A stretch of DNA of 64,000 bases from Stenogyne calaminthoides (Eukaryota; Streptophyta; Magnoliopsida; Lamiales; Lamiaceae). Made by a program: the position numbers and the translations under genes. Each line of letters starts with the position of its first letter. Positions within the stretch are counted from its first letter, which is position 1. Shown here piece after piece: positions 1 through 11,977 of this stretch. The DNA lies in contig JBBCBC010000002.1 in the NCBI GenBank assembly GCA_037126765.1, positions 47,992,889 through 48,056,888 on the forward strand, read 5' to 3'. Under the pieces are notes generated by a model. That model ran no database searches. It worked only from the letters and a program-made list of their open reading frames with translations, and was not told the DNA's origin.

Positions 1-289
1 TACGAATCTTGCTTGTTGAATCACAAAGAAATACTATAACCAACTTGATTTAATCAGATAATCCTTTAAACTGAGCATTTTCCTTAAATCTGATAAACCT
101 TGATTCTGATCAGTTCCTTTAAACTGATAGACTTAAAATCGATAACACTAAAATCATTCGGTTCCTTTGGATCCGTAGCGTGTATGTACGATCGATTTTT
201 GCATATCGATCTCTTGAGATCGAGTTAAGATACCAAACTCAATCGATTTCTCTCGATCCGTTAGTCTCTTAACCACTAGTTCGAGAGCA

Positions 290-2100
290 TTCCATCAAAC
301 ATTTTTCGGTGACATTTCTCCAAGATCTAGAAGTCCTAGCTCATTGCATAAATCTCGAATCGATCTCAGCTAGTGGCTTGGTTAGAATATCAAATTTACG
401 TATATCGGTATGAATCTTTTCCATTCTCGATATTCTTCTTTTCAACGTGATCTCTTATGAAGTGGTGTCGACATCTACATGCTTGCATCTTGTATGTAGA
501 ACGGATTACGAGTGATTGCAATAAAGACTATTATCACAGAATATAAATGCGTTCTTAGCTACAATGTTGTAATCCTCAAATGGCCGACCGAGCGAGGCGA
601 TTGGGAACAACGACTTCCTCGCAACCATATATATTCGCCGATTGTTGATGTTGCAAACCGATGTCCGCTTCTTTGAAAACCACGAGATCGATTTTTTACT
701 TCCTAAGAAGCGACATGTTCACGAGGTTGATTTTTCGTCGATCTTGCAACCTCCATAATCGTAATCGAGAATACCCACTAAGTTTAGATTATCATCGATG
801 GGTAGAATAAACCAAGGTTTATTGTTCCTTGAGATACTTAAGAATCTTCTTAGTCGCTTCTAGGTGGTGACCATTGGATTTGCTCGAATCGCACATACAC
901 CCATCACCGAAGGTGATATCCGGGTCTGGCTGGCGGTCAGTATAATAAAGATCCAATGAGAGCCCTATATTCCTTCCGATTTGTTTTTTCGACCGGCCTC
1001 ATCGGATCCATCTTGAATCCGGTCATCATAGGAATTTTGGCTTCCTTGCTATTTTGAATTCCAAACTTAGCCAAAATATTCCTAAGTGTACTTTTGCTTG
1101 GCGAGATGAATATCCCTTCGAACTTTGTTTAACTTGGAGACCTAGAAAGTAATTCATCGACCCATCATGGACATCTCGAATTTCCCTTGCATCGGTTCTT
1201 TGAATCTTTCACATAGGTTCTTGTTTGGAGATCCGAAGATGATGTAAATCCACGTAAATCGAACCATCGTAATATCTTCTCCATCTTCTATTCGAATAAG
1301 GTTACATCCTAATCGTTCCTTTTAGTGAACCCACTTTCGATCAAGAACCGAGAGAGTGTATCATACCGTGCTCATGAACTGTTTCAGTGCCATAAAGAGC
1401 TTTTCTTAAACGATACACTTGGTTGCTTTTTTCAAAGCACGGAGGTTGTTCGACATAAACTTCCTCCGCTAGTACCCCGTTTAAGAAAAGCACTCTTTAC
1501 GTCCATCGATACATGATGAACCCTCGTGGGAAGCATCATTTAAAAACAAACGAATGGCTTCAAAGGCGGCAGCCGGTGCAAAGGTCTCATCGTAATCAAT
1601 TCTTTCGATTGTGAATACCCCTTAGCAACAAGTCTGCGTTTTATTTCGGTGATAACATTTTTCTCATCTCTCTTGTTCTTGAAGATCCATTTCGTGCCAA
1701 TTACGTCTTGATGGCTCGGTGCATCTACTAGTTCCCATACTTCATTTTCTCGAATTGTTCGGCTCCTCCCCGCATGGCTAGAATCCGGTTTTCGTCTTGT
1801 AGTGCTTTCCTCGATTGTAGTAGGTTCCTTCATAGGCAGGATACTAAAGAATACATGGCACTTTCACCAACTCGATGTCTAGTTTTAATTTTATCGACGG
1901 GTCTCCAATTATCAGATCAGTTGGATGACTGGTTATCCAGGTCCTTCTATTCTGATTTGCGTCGGTTTTGAGAACATCGTCCGTTTCTGATAAAATCTTA
2001 TTACTAGTGATTGGGAGTGGTGCAGGTTATGGTCCACTTGATAAAAAACAAGTCTCGGTGATGTTGGAATCATCATAATGTCGATGTCGTTCAGAAGAAC
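290..2100 (-). pseudogene. Decayed reverse transcriptase and RNase H of Copia element A
   Basis: The start of the Copia reverse transcriptase is plain at 1833-1540 on the minus strand (ENEVWELVDAP, GTKWIFKNKRDE, RLVAKGYSQ). At lower coordinates the later RT appears in broken frames, including a segment like SRPDITFAVG near 920 and HLEATKKILKYLK near 860. RNase H ends near 480-300, with HHFIRDHVEKK and the conserved tail seen before a Copia stop codon. No polypurine tract or 3' LTR was identified before position 1. Confidence 0.75.
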
Positions 2101-2499
2101 TTCAGAAGTTCCCCCGAACCGGATGGTTCGATTCTTATTATCTCGGTGAATCGACTTTTTTCATCGACAGGTTGTTCGTACCTTAGGATCGATTGATCCG
2201 GTGAATCGCCTAGATCCGGAATGTAAATTGATCTGATTTACGATCCTTTATCCTTGATCGTTAGGCGATCCATTTTCGAATATCGAGTTACGGTAGATCA
2301 GTACTTTTGTGCTCCCGAGATTTCTCTTGATCGTAAGATGCTTCATCAAAGGCTACATGGGGTGTTTCTTCCACAACAAGGGTTCGTTTGTTGTAGACCC
2401 GAAGGCTTTGCTAGATGAGAATACCCTAGAAATATACCTCATCGGACTTAGCCTCAAAGGTTTTCAAACCGACTTTTCCCATTGTTGTGTATGAAACAC

Positions 2500-3610
2500 T
2501 TGCACCCAAAAAACATGGAAGTAAAAACACGAGGTTTTACGCCCTTCCACATTTCATAGGGTGTTTTGTAGTGAGCCTTAGTCGGGAGACATCCGCTGCT
2601 GCGTATGGCATGCGGTGTTGATTCTTACGCCCGTAAAGCGGTTTGGCATCGCATGTTAATTTAACATTGTTCGGCGAACTTCTTTTGAGAGTTCTGTTTC
2701 TCCGTTCAAATTCTACTCCATTCATTAGGGCGTCCTCGCGGTGATGTTTCATCTTTGTATACCAAACTTAGAGCAAAAATCGGTAATAAAGGAGTTGAAA
2801 TTTCGTACCTTTATCGATCGATTTTTACTAATACCGACACCCTTCTCATTTTGTAATCTTCTTAGTATTTCGGGTATCTTGGTTGTCGCCTCATTCTTCT
2901 TATGTAAGAATATAACCTGTAAACTTGGAATAGTCATCCACGATTACAGAGTGTATTCAAGCGTCCGTTGAGATCGACCGGTGTGGAATCGGGTCCAAAC
3001 AGATCCATATGAAGCAATTTGCAAGTACTTTCATTTGGATCTTTGGTCCGGAAATCCCTTTGAATGAAGCTTTGACTGTTTTTCCTTCCGACATGCAAGA
3101 CATGTCGATCCTTTGAGAACACTTCATTCGGAAGTCCTTCCACTAGAGACATCTCATTTATCTTATTAAGAGTTTTAAAGTTTGGATGGCTCATTCTTTT
3201 TGCGAGCCAATCGCTACTTTTGGAACTCTTAACAATCAGCATGCATTTCTTGGACAACTGTTCCAATCACCGTAGATCGTCCCTTTTCTTGAACCGATTA
3301 GCAATATCTCATTGGTGACTCGATTCTTGATAGTGCATTGATCGATCGAGAACTCAACCTTTGAATCCGTTGTCGCAGAAATTGTGAAACCGATAATAGG
3401 TTGTCTTCGGGACCGACAAACGATACTCCGGTTATTTGTACATCATCATTCTCTAAGGTTCGAACCCTTTGGTATAACCAAAGTTATCATCACCAAGAGT
3501 ACACGCGGGCCTTTTGTTCTATGTAGGAACCGAGGAGATGTTTGCTTCTGTCATGTGCCTTGAGCATCCACTATCGATGTACCCGGATAGTTGCTTTTGC
3601 ACACCTCCTT
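2500..3610 (-). pseudogene. Decayed protease-integrase region of Copia element A
   Basis: On the minus strand the protease active-site stretch YIDSGCSRHMTEAN lies at about 3590-3540. The piece at 3266-2934 reads as GAG-pre-integrase and the start of the integrase core (NEVFSKDRHVLHVGRK, LLHMDLFGP). The piece at 2752-2537 carries NGVEFERRNRTL, the segment holding the third integrase catalytic residue (E). Order and spacing fit a Copia pol. Several frames are needed to read it, so it is dead. Confidence 0.78.
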
Positions 3611-3619
3611 TGTTGGCGG

Positions 3620-6196
3620 ACCCACGCCGAACTCGCAATCGGATCGGGTTTTAGGTACCCTTTCGGATTGGGTCCCGAGGGTTAGGTTTGGATTTGGGGA
3701 TCCATACAAACAGAGCACTTCTATGGTGATCGGTCGGATCGAAGGCTGATTTGTCTCCGTGCACTGTCAACATAATCATACTTATCCTCATATGCTTTTC
3801 GATTTGTATGATTACTTGTGTGAACCTTGGATGACTTGGAAGACTTATGATTTAGCTTTTCATTTTGTCTTCTTTTTATCCGATTGTGGTTGGTCGCGAG
3901 CCCTAAATTTTCGACTATAGGGGTAGGACGATCGCTACCATCAAAAGATTCATATCCTTTTCGTGATAGATGGTTTTCGTAGGTTTTACAAGCATGCTTA
4001 TTAGGCAGGTGACCTTGGTGGGTCTCGATTAGACTTCCCTTTTTGTAGGTTGTTTTTTCGATTCTCGATCTGTTGATCGAGTTGAGGTTTCTTCGGAAGA
4101 ACCGGGTTCTTCCGTTGATTGATTCCTCGGTGATGCTTTACCATTGGGGTCCATTTCATTTCCCTTTACGGTTAGGCACTTGCCTTACCCGCTCAACTGT
4201 CGGTCTCTTACCCTATTAGATACAAGTTTGGCTTTTGGTGTATCTTTTTTGAGAAATTGCCCCGATTACACCTTTTCGAGATGAATCGTTCGGGCTTTTG
4301 AGGATGTGGAGGGTTTTCATAGCCAAGTCCCTCCTTATCAATCTTTACACGAAAATAGGCGTTCATGTCTTTAACGGTTTGAGATGATTTTGAAAAAAAC
4401 ATCTATTTTCTACGCAGATTGTCCTCAGAGGATTTTTGACTTTCATGCATTCGGAATAGCTCATCGAATTTTGCTTGCAAGATTTTGAAGTCATCGACTT
4501 TGTTTGTCTGTTAATTTCCATCGTTTTTTTGATCTGCTTTTTCCGATCGAAGCTTTAACTTTGAGAATTTTAAATTCCTCGGTTACCTTCGAGCGGTTCA
4601 AATTGATCTAAGTTGAAGGTTTTTTCGAGATCATTTTCTTCGACAAAGTGATTATTTCGATCCTCACTTATCTTATCATTCTCGGCTTCCACAATAGCAT
4701 AAGTTTCTCTTTGCATTGGAGATCTTCAAGTAATTGCTCTCGAGTAGATTTGCGGGTCAATCTCCCAAAGGTGTGTGCTAATGATAGCGGTGTAGAAGCG
4801 AACGAAGGGGTTTGGAGGTTACCTCGATTTGGTCCTCCTGGCCATCAGGCAAAGTTCATTATCGTCGATGAGAATATCGGATCTTCACTTTTCATAGAAG
4901 TCGGCCCAAGCTTCTTGCTGATCAAAAGTAAGTCTTACAGGAGAGTATCCTGAGTCCTCGGGGCAGATAGGAATCGTCAATTCGACGACGCTAACCATGG
5001 CTCTTACGTCTCTAAACCGATTTGCTCTCTTTTGTTCCTCTTTTCTTCCCCTCTCTCTCGGCGTCCAGTGCAGGCGATGTCTGCTATAGTGACTGGCTTC
5101 TCACCGATTGAAGCACGCTCACCGGATCCACTGTTCCCTTCCTTCCGGGTGAATCACCTTACGTATGACCTATCGGGTGATTTCCCTTTCGATAGTAGTC
5201 CGAGTTTCTTCTATCGATTGGTTATCTCTTCCTTCCTTTGTCGACTATCTCTTTTCCTTTCATCTCTCGTGATCCCTCCGATCATCGATTCGGTTCTTCT
5301 CGGAGATCTATTATTCGATCTCCTATCTCGTCCTCGGCTATGTTGATAGTCCTTATAAAATCTTCGATACTTACCAAGTTGTATATCGACTTCTCAAGCT
5401 TCCGGTAAGCAACGCGATCCGCTCGCGACTTAATATATTTCCAATGGGTTCATTGGCCTTTGTTTCTTTCTTGGTTGCCTTGAAAAACAGATTTTGAAGT
5501 CGAGGTTTCATTGAGGGCCTCGTCTTCATCGCCTTGACCTCTTTCAATCAGTCGAACTCGTGAGCTTTAAGACTCAAGAACAAGCTACTAGGTTTCATTC
5601 TTGAAATGTCCCCGCAATCTTTGATTACCTGTGACCTTCATGTCCCACTTCTTGGTGAGAGACCTTAGGATTTTATAATTGATATCTTTATCGATCATCT
5701 CTACCAAGTTCTCGAAGCTTGTTTATAGACATTGTAATTCTTCCATCGAGTTCGTTGATGGTTTCGATTTGCAAGCATCTTGGTTTCTCGAACTTCACCG
5801 ATTCGGCTTGAAGACGGCTGTCTTTTATCTATTCATTTCCTCGCAGAGATCTTTCCGAGTATCCCACATTGCTTTCGCAGATTTGAGATACTTAATCTTC
5901 TCTTTGGTGACCTTATCCATTGTCTTCATGATGATATGTCTTGCAATGGTGTCCGAGTATCGATTTTCTTTCGCGTGTCCATCGTGGTGGGCTTTTTTTA
6001 CAAGACTTCGCGTGGGAAAGTCCGGATCTCCTCCGACCGCGCAGGGATTGTCGTAGTAAATGATGATGGGTCCTCTCGATGACTTCCATCATTACGCCTT
6101 GATCGAGCCTAGATGGTTGGACATATATATGGCCCAATCTGCATACTCATCAATAGAGAACGGCAGATCATGATACATACCGGATGTGTTATCCAT
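3620..6196 (-). pseudogene. Decayed gag region of Copia element A
   Basis: The likely ATG is at 6196 on the minus strand, followed by a stretch matching the gag N-terminal pattern YxxWxxxMxxxL (YADWAIYMSNHLG). Further on, pieces typical of Copia gag can be read in shifting frames, for example MIDKDINYKILRSL around 5700-5660, matching the K-I-L-R-S-L motif. The zinc-knuckle region near 4300-4200 is barely recognisable. Stops and frameshifts occur throughout and no functional product is possible. Boundaries to the protease are approximate. Confidence 0.65.
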
Positions 6197-6300
6197 GCCG
6201 AAGTGATTTTGGAAAATGAATGAGTTTTAAAAGCGGTTTTTCAAGATCGATTCGGATGACCACAATGACACAGAGTCGATTGGTGGTCGGAAGAACCAAC

Positions 6301-6313
6301 CGCTCTGATACCA
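6301..6313 (-). other. Primer-binding site of element A
   Basis: The minus strand reads TGGTATCAGAGCG, the usual plant Copia primer-binding site complementary to the 3' end of initiator methionine tRNA. It is two bases from the LTR end, as expected for minus-strand DNA priming, and fixes the element orientation. Confidence 0.9.
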
Positions 6314-6315
6314 CT

Positions 6316-7866
6316 TGTAGGTCCCGAGCGGGTTATGTGAGGCGAAGTCTAGAGGGGGTGAATAGACTTACGAAAAACTTTCGTTGCGGATGGTGTGCGG
6401 CGTAGATGCTTTGATCAGAGTCGCGAGTGAATCGATTCGATCGATAACTAACTTCTTCGAACGCCGGAAAGGCGGATCGATTCGGTAACTATCGGATTAA
6501 TCGATCGTCGGAAGCTTAAGTTTTACCCGTGAAAAACCGGTTTGTAAATCGATTCAAGTTTTATCTTTTTAATCGGATGAGAAATCGGGTCCGTCGGATC
6601 GAAGCTTGGTGTCATCGATCTTAACTTAGAATGTATGCGCTTTTAAGATTGTGCGATGTGAATAGTTAATCAAAGCAATAAAAGGCACACAAGATTTATA
6701 GTGGTTAGGACAAACCCGGTCCTACATCCACTCTTCCCCTTTCACAAGGGGCACCAACTTAACCGACTTAACCGATTTGGACTTAGATTAGTGTGTTAGT
6801 CCAACACAAAGACACCAACAGATGTTTTAAGAGTTCTCACTCAAACGATCCTGTAAATCGAAGATTAGAAACCCTAGATCGAATCTTGCTAAACAACTTA
6901 TCCTAACTTGGGGGTTTGGGTAAGATTGTTGAGGTTCCAACTATGAAATCTTTTCTTGCGTATAAGCAGCCTGATAGCTAGATGAAAAGATTTCTTGCTA
7001 AGAACTTATGGGATGAACACAATATAAAATAAGCTTGTAGTTGTGTTCTTCGTGCGGAAATCGACTATAGTTTGAGCTTCTTGATTATGTTGTTTGTCCC
7101 AAAGATTTCGTATTTCACTCGAAGTGTGATCCCATATTTATAGACCTTGAGATCAAAGAGCCGTTGGAGAGCAATTTGAATCTCAGGCTATTTTTAGGTA
7201 GAGTTGCAGCTTGATGTGACGTGCTTCAGGAACGGCATGGCTGAAAGTTTATAGCCGTTTGAGAGAGAGCAACATCGAATCCCGCGAGTATCAGCTCTGT
7301 TCATACGTGTCTCTTCCTTATTGGATGAAAGCCTTGCTTTGCAGTGTTGTTCCTCCAACTAAGGTTGGTATTCATCTTGTTCAGATCGCAGACGTATGAT
7401 AAGATGAAACATCAGTTTTCATCTTATGAGCTGATCTGATCAGTCTGAACTGATCAGTCCACCTGATGGAGTCTTCTGGCGCCTGTTGACTTAGCTTCAA
7501 CTGGCTGACTCCGGCTGATGTAGGTCTTCTGGTCTTATCTTCTGGAAGTCATCTGATCTTCTAGTATAGAGGTTTGAGCTTCATGACTTCCGCTGAGTTA
7601 TCTGACAAGATCAGTTAGATCTGATCTTCCGTTCTGGTTTAGCGTCTCGCTCGTCGGATATCGAACTTTTCTTCCGAATCTTGGATCGACCTTTACATAT
7701 TGAGTTCCCCTCAATATGTGACCTATCTATTACATCAGTTTTTCTATACAATCATTATCAACTGGTCTCCTATAGCAGTAATGTAAACATCAGTCAGCTA
7801 ACAGGTCTGACTGGTCCTATTACATGTGTTTTTGGAACTTTCATCAAAACTATAAATTTCCCAACA
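6316..7866 (-). repeat. 5' LTR of Copia element A
   Basis: On the minus strand it begins TGTTGGGAAATTT at 7866 and ends CCTACA at 6316, the expected TG...CA ends, giving 1551 bp. A TATA box (TATAAATA) lies at about 7142-7135 on the minus strand. The start and several internal stretches resemble the solo LTR at 49599-51461, so both belong to related families. The primer-binding site follows two bases beyond the LTR. Confidence 0.87.
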
Positions 7867-8725
7867 CTAAGATAATATTCAGTGTTGGTTTAATATTATT
7901 GTTTATTTAATATTAAATATATGGCATTACACTTATTAGAATATTATATTTGATTGTTTGCATTTGTTCTTATCTGTGTTCCCTTGAATCACTGCTGTCA
8001 TTGAGTACGTGAGAACTCAGATGACTTAAGCATGATTCTCAAACAACCCCGATCAAGGATCATCGAGAATGGGATATCGATGATGCAATGAAGATCGGTG
8101 TGCGATCTGCATCATACTCTTACAGAGTGTAGTAAGATCTCACTTACTATGAGATACTAGGTATCTCATGATGGATGCACAAATACTTTAGAGGGTATTG
8201 GTATACCCATCTGAGCAACCGTTTAATGTAGTTCCACTATATGTGTCTACGGGTGTCTCGGTTAGTGGGAGCGATGCGATACTCCTTTGACTTGAGGTCA
8301 ATACGCACGACATGTGTGGAGTGATGAACTTTGACCATGACCGACGCTTACACCCTTCCATGGGTAGATATGGCTTGGATTTGGTTCATCACGAAATGCA
8401 TGTGCGTGGTAGTTGAACCAAGATAAAGATTCATTCCTCAAAGTGGATTTAGAGAGAATATTCATCTTCTCGTCATAATTGGATCAAAGTCATTGGTCAA
8501 TGCATGTCACCTTGGACTTTGTGACCAAAGGTGACGCGAATGATCAATTAGTGATTTGAGATAAATCGATTAAGCTATTTGAATAGACACTTCATCATGT
8601 TCAAGGCTAATCGAGTATTCGTGAATGAAAGGAGGAAATCGCAATAGCCCATGTTACAGTTATAGGTAGTTGCACGTTTCTCGCAACGCACCTCATATAT
8701 TGAGATTGTCTGATTTATTGTCTAG
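7867..8725 (+). repeat. 5' LTR remnant of Copia element B1
   Basis: This segment matches the B1 3' LTR from about 19555 to 20412 along its whole length, for example the stretch around GTCATTGAGTACGTGAGAAC. Its first ~46 bases lie on the far side of element A, outside the window. Its last ~630 bases are missing: the match stops near 8725, where sequence resembling another family's LTR begins. With the 3' LTR at 19509-21047 it brackets B1. Confidence 0.85.
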
Positions 8726-8936
8726 TGGCCGATTTTTTCTTAGGAAAAAGGGAGAGAAAATATCTTTCTTGATCTCCAAGAAATCTTGAATATATATCCA
8801 ATATATTCTTTTCTCCATAATAAAAATATTCCATAAAAATCCCACTCTCTTATTGTTATGGAATTTCGAAAAAAAATGAAAGATTCCAAGATTTGGATCT
8901 TATATACTTGTATTCCAAGAATACATATCTTCCATA
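8726..8936 (-). repeat. Fragment resembling the C-family LTR
   Basis: These ~210 bases resemble 39109-39312, part of the C2 solo LTR. Shared pieces include CCAAGAAATCTTGAATATAT, a CCATAA-AAATATTCCA stretch, CCAAGATTTGGATCTT and CAAGAATACATATCTTCCATA. It joins a truncated B1 LTR on one side and the B1 reverse transcriptase on the other without duplication. It looks like a scar of deletion or ectopic recombination that removed the rest of the B1 5' LTR, its leader, gag, protease and integrase. Confidence 0.65.
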
Positions 8937-10302
8937 GGTTGCAAGTGGGTCTACAAGCGTAAGACCGATGCAAATGGCAAGGTACAAACCTACAAGGCTA
9001 GATTGGTGGTGAAAGGTTACAGTCAACGCAAAGGCATTGACTATGACGAGACTTTCTCACCAGTTGCTAAGATCAAGTCCATTCAAATTTTACTTGTGGT
9101 AGCAGCACACCTCGATTACGAGATTTGGCAGATGGATGTCAAAACAACTTTTCTCAATGGAAACATTGATAAGGAAGTGTTCATGACTCAACCGGAAGGT
9201 TTTATCTCAAAGCCAAAATCTAATCTTGTGTGCAAGCTCAGACGATCCATCTATGGGTTGAAGCAAGCTTCTAGGAGTTGGAATATCCGATTTGATAAAG
9301 CTGTAAAATCATTTGACTTCATCAGAAACTCGGAAGATCCGTGCGTCTATCGGAAGTGCCATGGGAAGAATATTGTCTTCATAGTTGTGTATGTTGATGA
9401 TATACTGATTATGGGGAACAATATCCCTCTCATGCAGTCCGTGAAAGAATGGTTGTCAAAGACCTTACTGATGAAGGATCTTGGTGAGGCCTGCTACATC
9501 TTAGGGATCAAGATCCATAGGGATAGATCCAAGAGGATGTTGGGGCTATCACAGTCCACCTACGTAGATAAGGTGTTGAAGCGATTTGAGATGGAGAACT
9601 CTAAGAGAGGTTCTCTACCTGCATGTTATGGGATAAAACTGTCTAAGAAGGATTTTCCTTCCACAGACGATGATATCAAGCACATGAAGGACATACCATA
9701 TGCATCAGCAATTGGGTCCATCATGTACGCCATGACTTGCACTATGCCAGATGTGGCCTTCGCCGTCAGCATCACTGGTAGATACCAACAGAATCTGGGT
9801 GAACCTCATTGGATTGCTGTCAAGAATATTCTTAAGTACCTCAGACGTACAAAAGAATACTTCTTAGTCTACGGGGGACAGTCAGAGCTAGTGGCTACTG
9901 GCTATGCGGACACAAGTTTCCAATCTGACTGTGATGATTACAAATCTCAGTCAGGGTATGTGTTTACTCTCAATGGTGGGGCGGTTAGTTGGAATAGTTC
10001 CAAGCAAGAGACTACCGCAGACTCAACAACCGAAAGCCGAAAGTACATTGTCATTGAAAGTCGCTTAAAGAAGCTGTCTGGATAAAACAGTTCTTAAATG
10101 AACTAGGGGTAGTTCCGAGTGTCGGCAGTCCAATAAAGTTATATCAGGACAACATCAAAGTGCGATTGCGCAAGCTAAGGAACCGAGATCCAATAACAGA
10201 AACAAGCATGTGCTGAGGCGTTATCACTTGATTAGAGAGATAATCACTAGATGAGAGATAGAGTTAGAACGTGTTCCCACAGAAGATAATTTGGCTGATC
10301 CT
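8937..10302 (+). pseudogene. Reverse transcriptase-RNase H of Copia element B1
   Basis: It opens with GCKWVYKRK and stays in one frame to 10085 (about 380 residues). The RT active site VVYVDDILIMG is intact near 9385-9420, and NGNIDKEVFM, YGLKQASRSW and the thumb motif LGIKIHRDRSK are all present. RNase H follows (VATGYADTSFQSD, SKQETTADSTTES), then frameshifts break the last ~70 codons. The frame is interrupted after LADP by element B2 and resumes at 19414 with FTKALSVHV, ending at TGA 19486-19488. Gag, protease and integrase of this copy are gone, so it cannot be autonomous. Its RT domain is the best preserved in the window. Confidence 0.9.
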
Positions 10303-11917
10303 TGTTGGAATATAGAGGCACGTAAACATGTAATACATGCGCAGCGAAAATTAAAGTTCACCAACAACGAACAATTAATTGCATAAAAGGATTACAATAA
10401 TCATAACAAGAAATCTTACAATAACTGTAGTACAGATTCCTCAACTATGGTATCCACGTAATCCCCTAGAACGGATCTGCACGAATCTGCCGGTGTTGAA
10501 TCCCAAGTTAAATCAGCTAGGAAAATCCAAACTTTAGATCTTATGGAGAGAATATGAAGTTACGTTTTTTGTGAATTCCCAAGAGTCTGTATATATAGGG
10601 GAGTCCCAGCTTAAATCTTAAGCTAGCCCAATCAGGGAATTAAAACCCTAATCTTTATTTAAATAAATCTCTACGATTTATTTCCCTATAAAATCTCTAC
10701 GAATTTAAATGTCTTATATGAAAAATCTCTACGATTTATTTCCATATACATTAAATCCTATAATTATATTCTAAATATAATTATTGGGAATTCTTATTTA
10801 ATTAAATCCAATCCAATTAAATAATATTAATAATAATTAATTCCAAATTAATCTATTATTAATTTCTTCTCCATAAATTAAATATTAAATCCAATTTAAC
10901 ATTTAATCAATCAACTTTAATCCGTAAAAGGGAACTACTTGTTGTGTGACCCATAGGCCCTCATATACCGAGCGATTAGTCAAACTAACGGTCTTAATTG
11001 AACCTTAGTCAATAAATCAGACATTCTCAATATATGAAGATGCGTTTAGAAATATGCAACTACCAGAATCGTAACGTGGGCAATTGCGATTTCTCATTTC
11101 ATTCATTTAATACTCGATTAGTCTTGAACATGATGAAGTGCCTATTCAAATAACTAAATCAATTTATCTCAAATCATTAATTGATCATTAGTGTCACACT
11201 TAGTCACAAAGTCTAAGTTGACGTGCATTGGCCAATGACTTAGATCTAATTATGATAAGAAGGTGAGTATTATCTCTAAATCCACTTTGAGGAATGAATC
11301 ATTTTTTTGGTTCAACTACCACCACGACATGCACTTCGTGATGAACCCAATCCAAGCCATATCTACCCATAGGCGGGTGCAAGCGTCGGTCTTGGTCAAA
11401 GTTCATCACTCCACACATGTCGATGCGTATTGACCTCAAGTCAAAAGAGTATCGTGATCGCTCCCACTAACCGAGACACCCGTGAGACACATATAGTGGA
11501 ACTACATCAAAACGGTTTCTCGGATGAGTATACCAATACCCTCTAAGGTATTTTTCAGATCCATCATGAGATACCTAGTATCTCGTAGTAAAGTGAGATC
11601 TTACTACACTCTCTAAGAAGTATGATGCGAGATCACACACCAATCTCCATTGCATCATCAATATCCCTTTCTTGATGATCCTCGATTGGGGCTATTTAAG
11701 AATCATGCTTAAGTCATCTGAGTTCTCACTCACTCAATGACAGCAGTGACTCAAGGGAACACATATAAGAATAAATGCAAACAATCAAACATAATATTCT
11801 AATGAGTGTAACGCCATACATTAAATATTAATCAAACAATAATATTAAATCAATACTGAATATTATCTGAGTATTATGTCCTTACAATGGATTGTCTGTA
11901 GGACACTAACACTAACA
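10303..11917 (-). repeat. 3' LTR of Copia element B2
   Basis: On the minus strand it begins TGTTAGTGTTAGTG at 11917 and ends TATTCCAACA at 10303 (1615 bp). It contains an AT-rich tract and a TATA-like CTATATATA run near 10600. It matches the 5' LTR of B2 and the B1 LTRs. It keeps ~150 bp (11740-11889) that the 5' LTR has lost. Confidence 0.93.
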
Positions 11918-11928
11918 ATCTCCCACTT
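11918..11928 (-). other. Polypurine tract of B2
   Basis: The minus strand reads AAGTGGGAGAT directly before the LTR start TGTTAGTG. The same tract precedes the B1 3' LTR at 19498-19508. It is the expected start point of plus-strand DNA synthesis. Confidence 0.8.
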
Positions 11929-11977
11929 GAACTAGAGCCAATCACCTACATGTCTAACCCTTAGACCATCAAAATGT

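Larger units (their letters stand above)
1..7866 (-). mobile_element. Ty1/Copia retrotransposon A, decayed, left end outside window
   Basis: Read on the minus strand, this is a Copia element in the order LTR, primer-binding site, gag, protease, integrase, reverse transcriptase, RNase H. The 3' LTR lies beyond position 1. Its LTR ends at 7866 next to CTAAG (7867-7871), which also occurs at the matching place of the B-family LTR (19555-19559). A therefore inserted into the 5' LTR of element B1, and a second CTAAG is expected outside the window. Frames are broken by many stops and small indels, so no long ORF survives. The protease signature (DSGCSRHMT) and the gag type resemble the Tork-like branch, which is inference. 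Confidence 0.88.
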
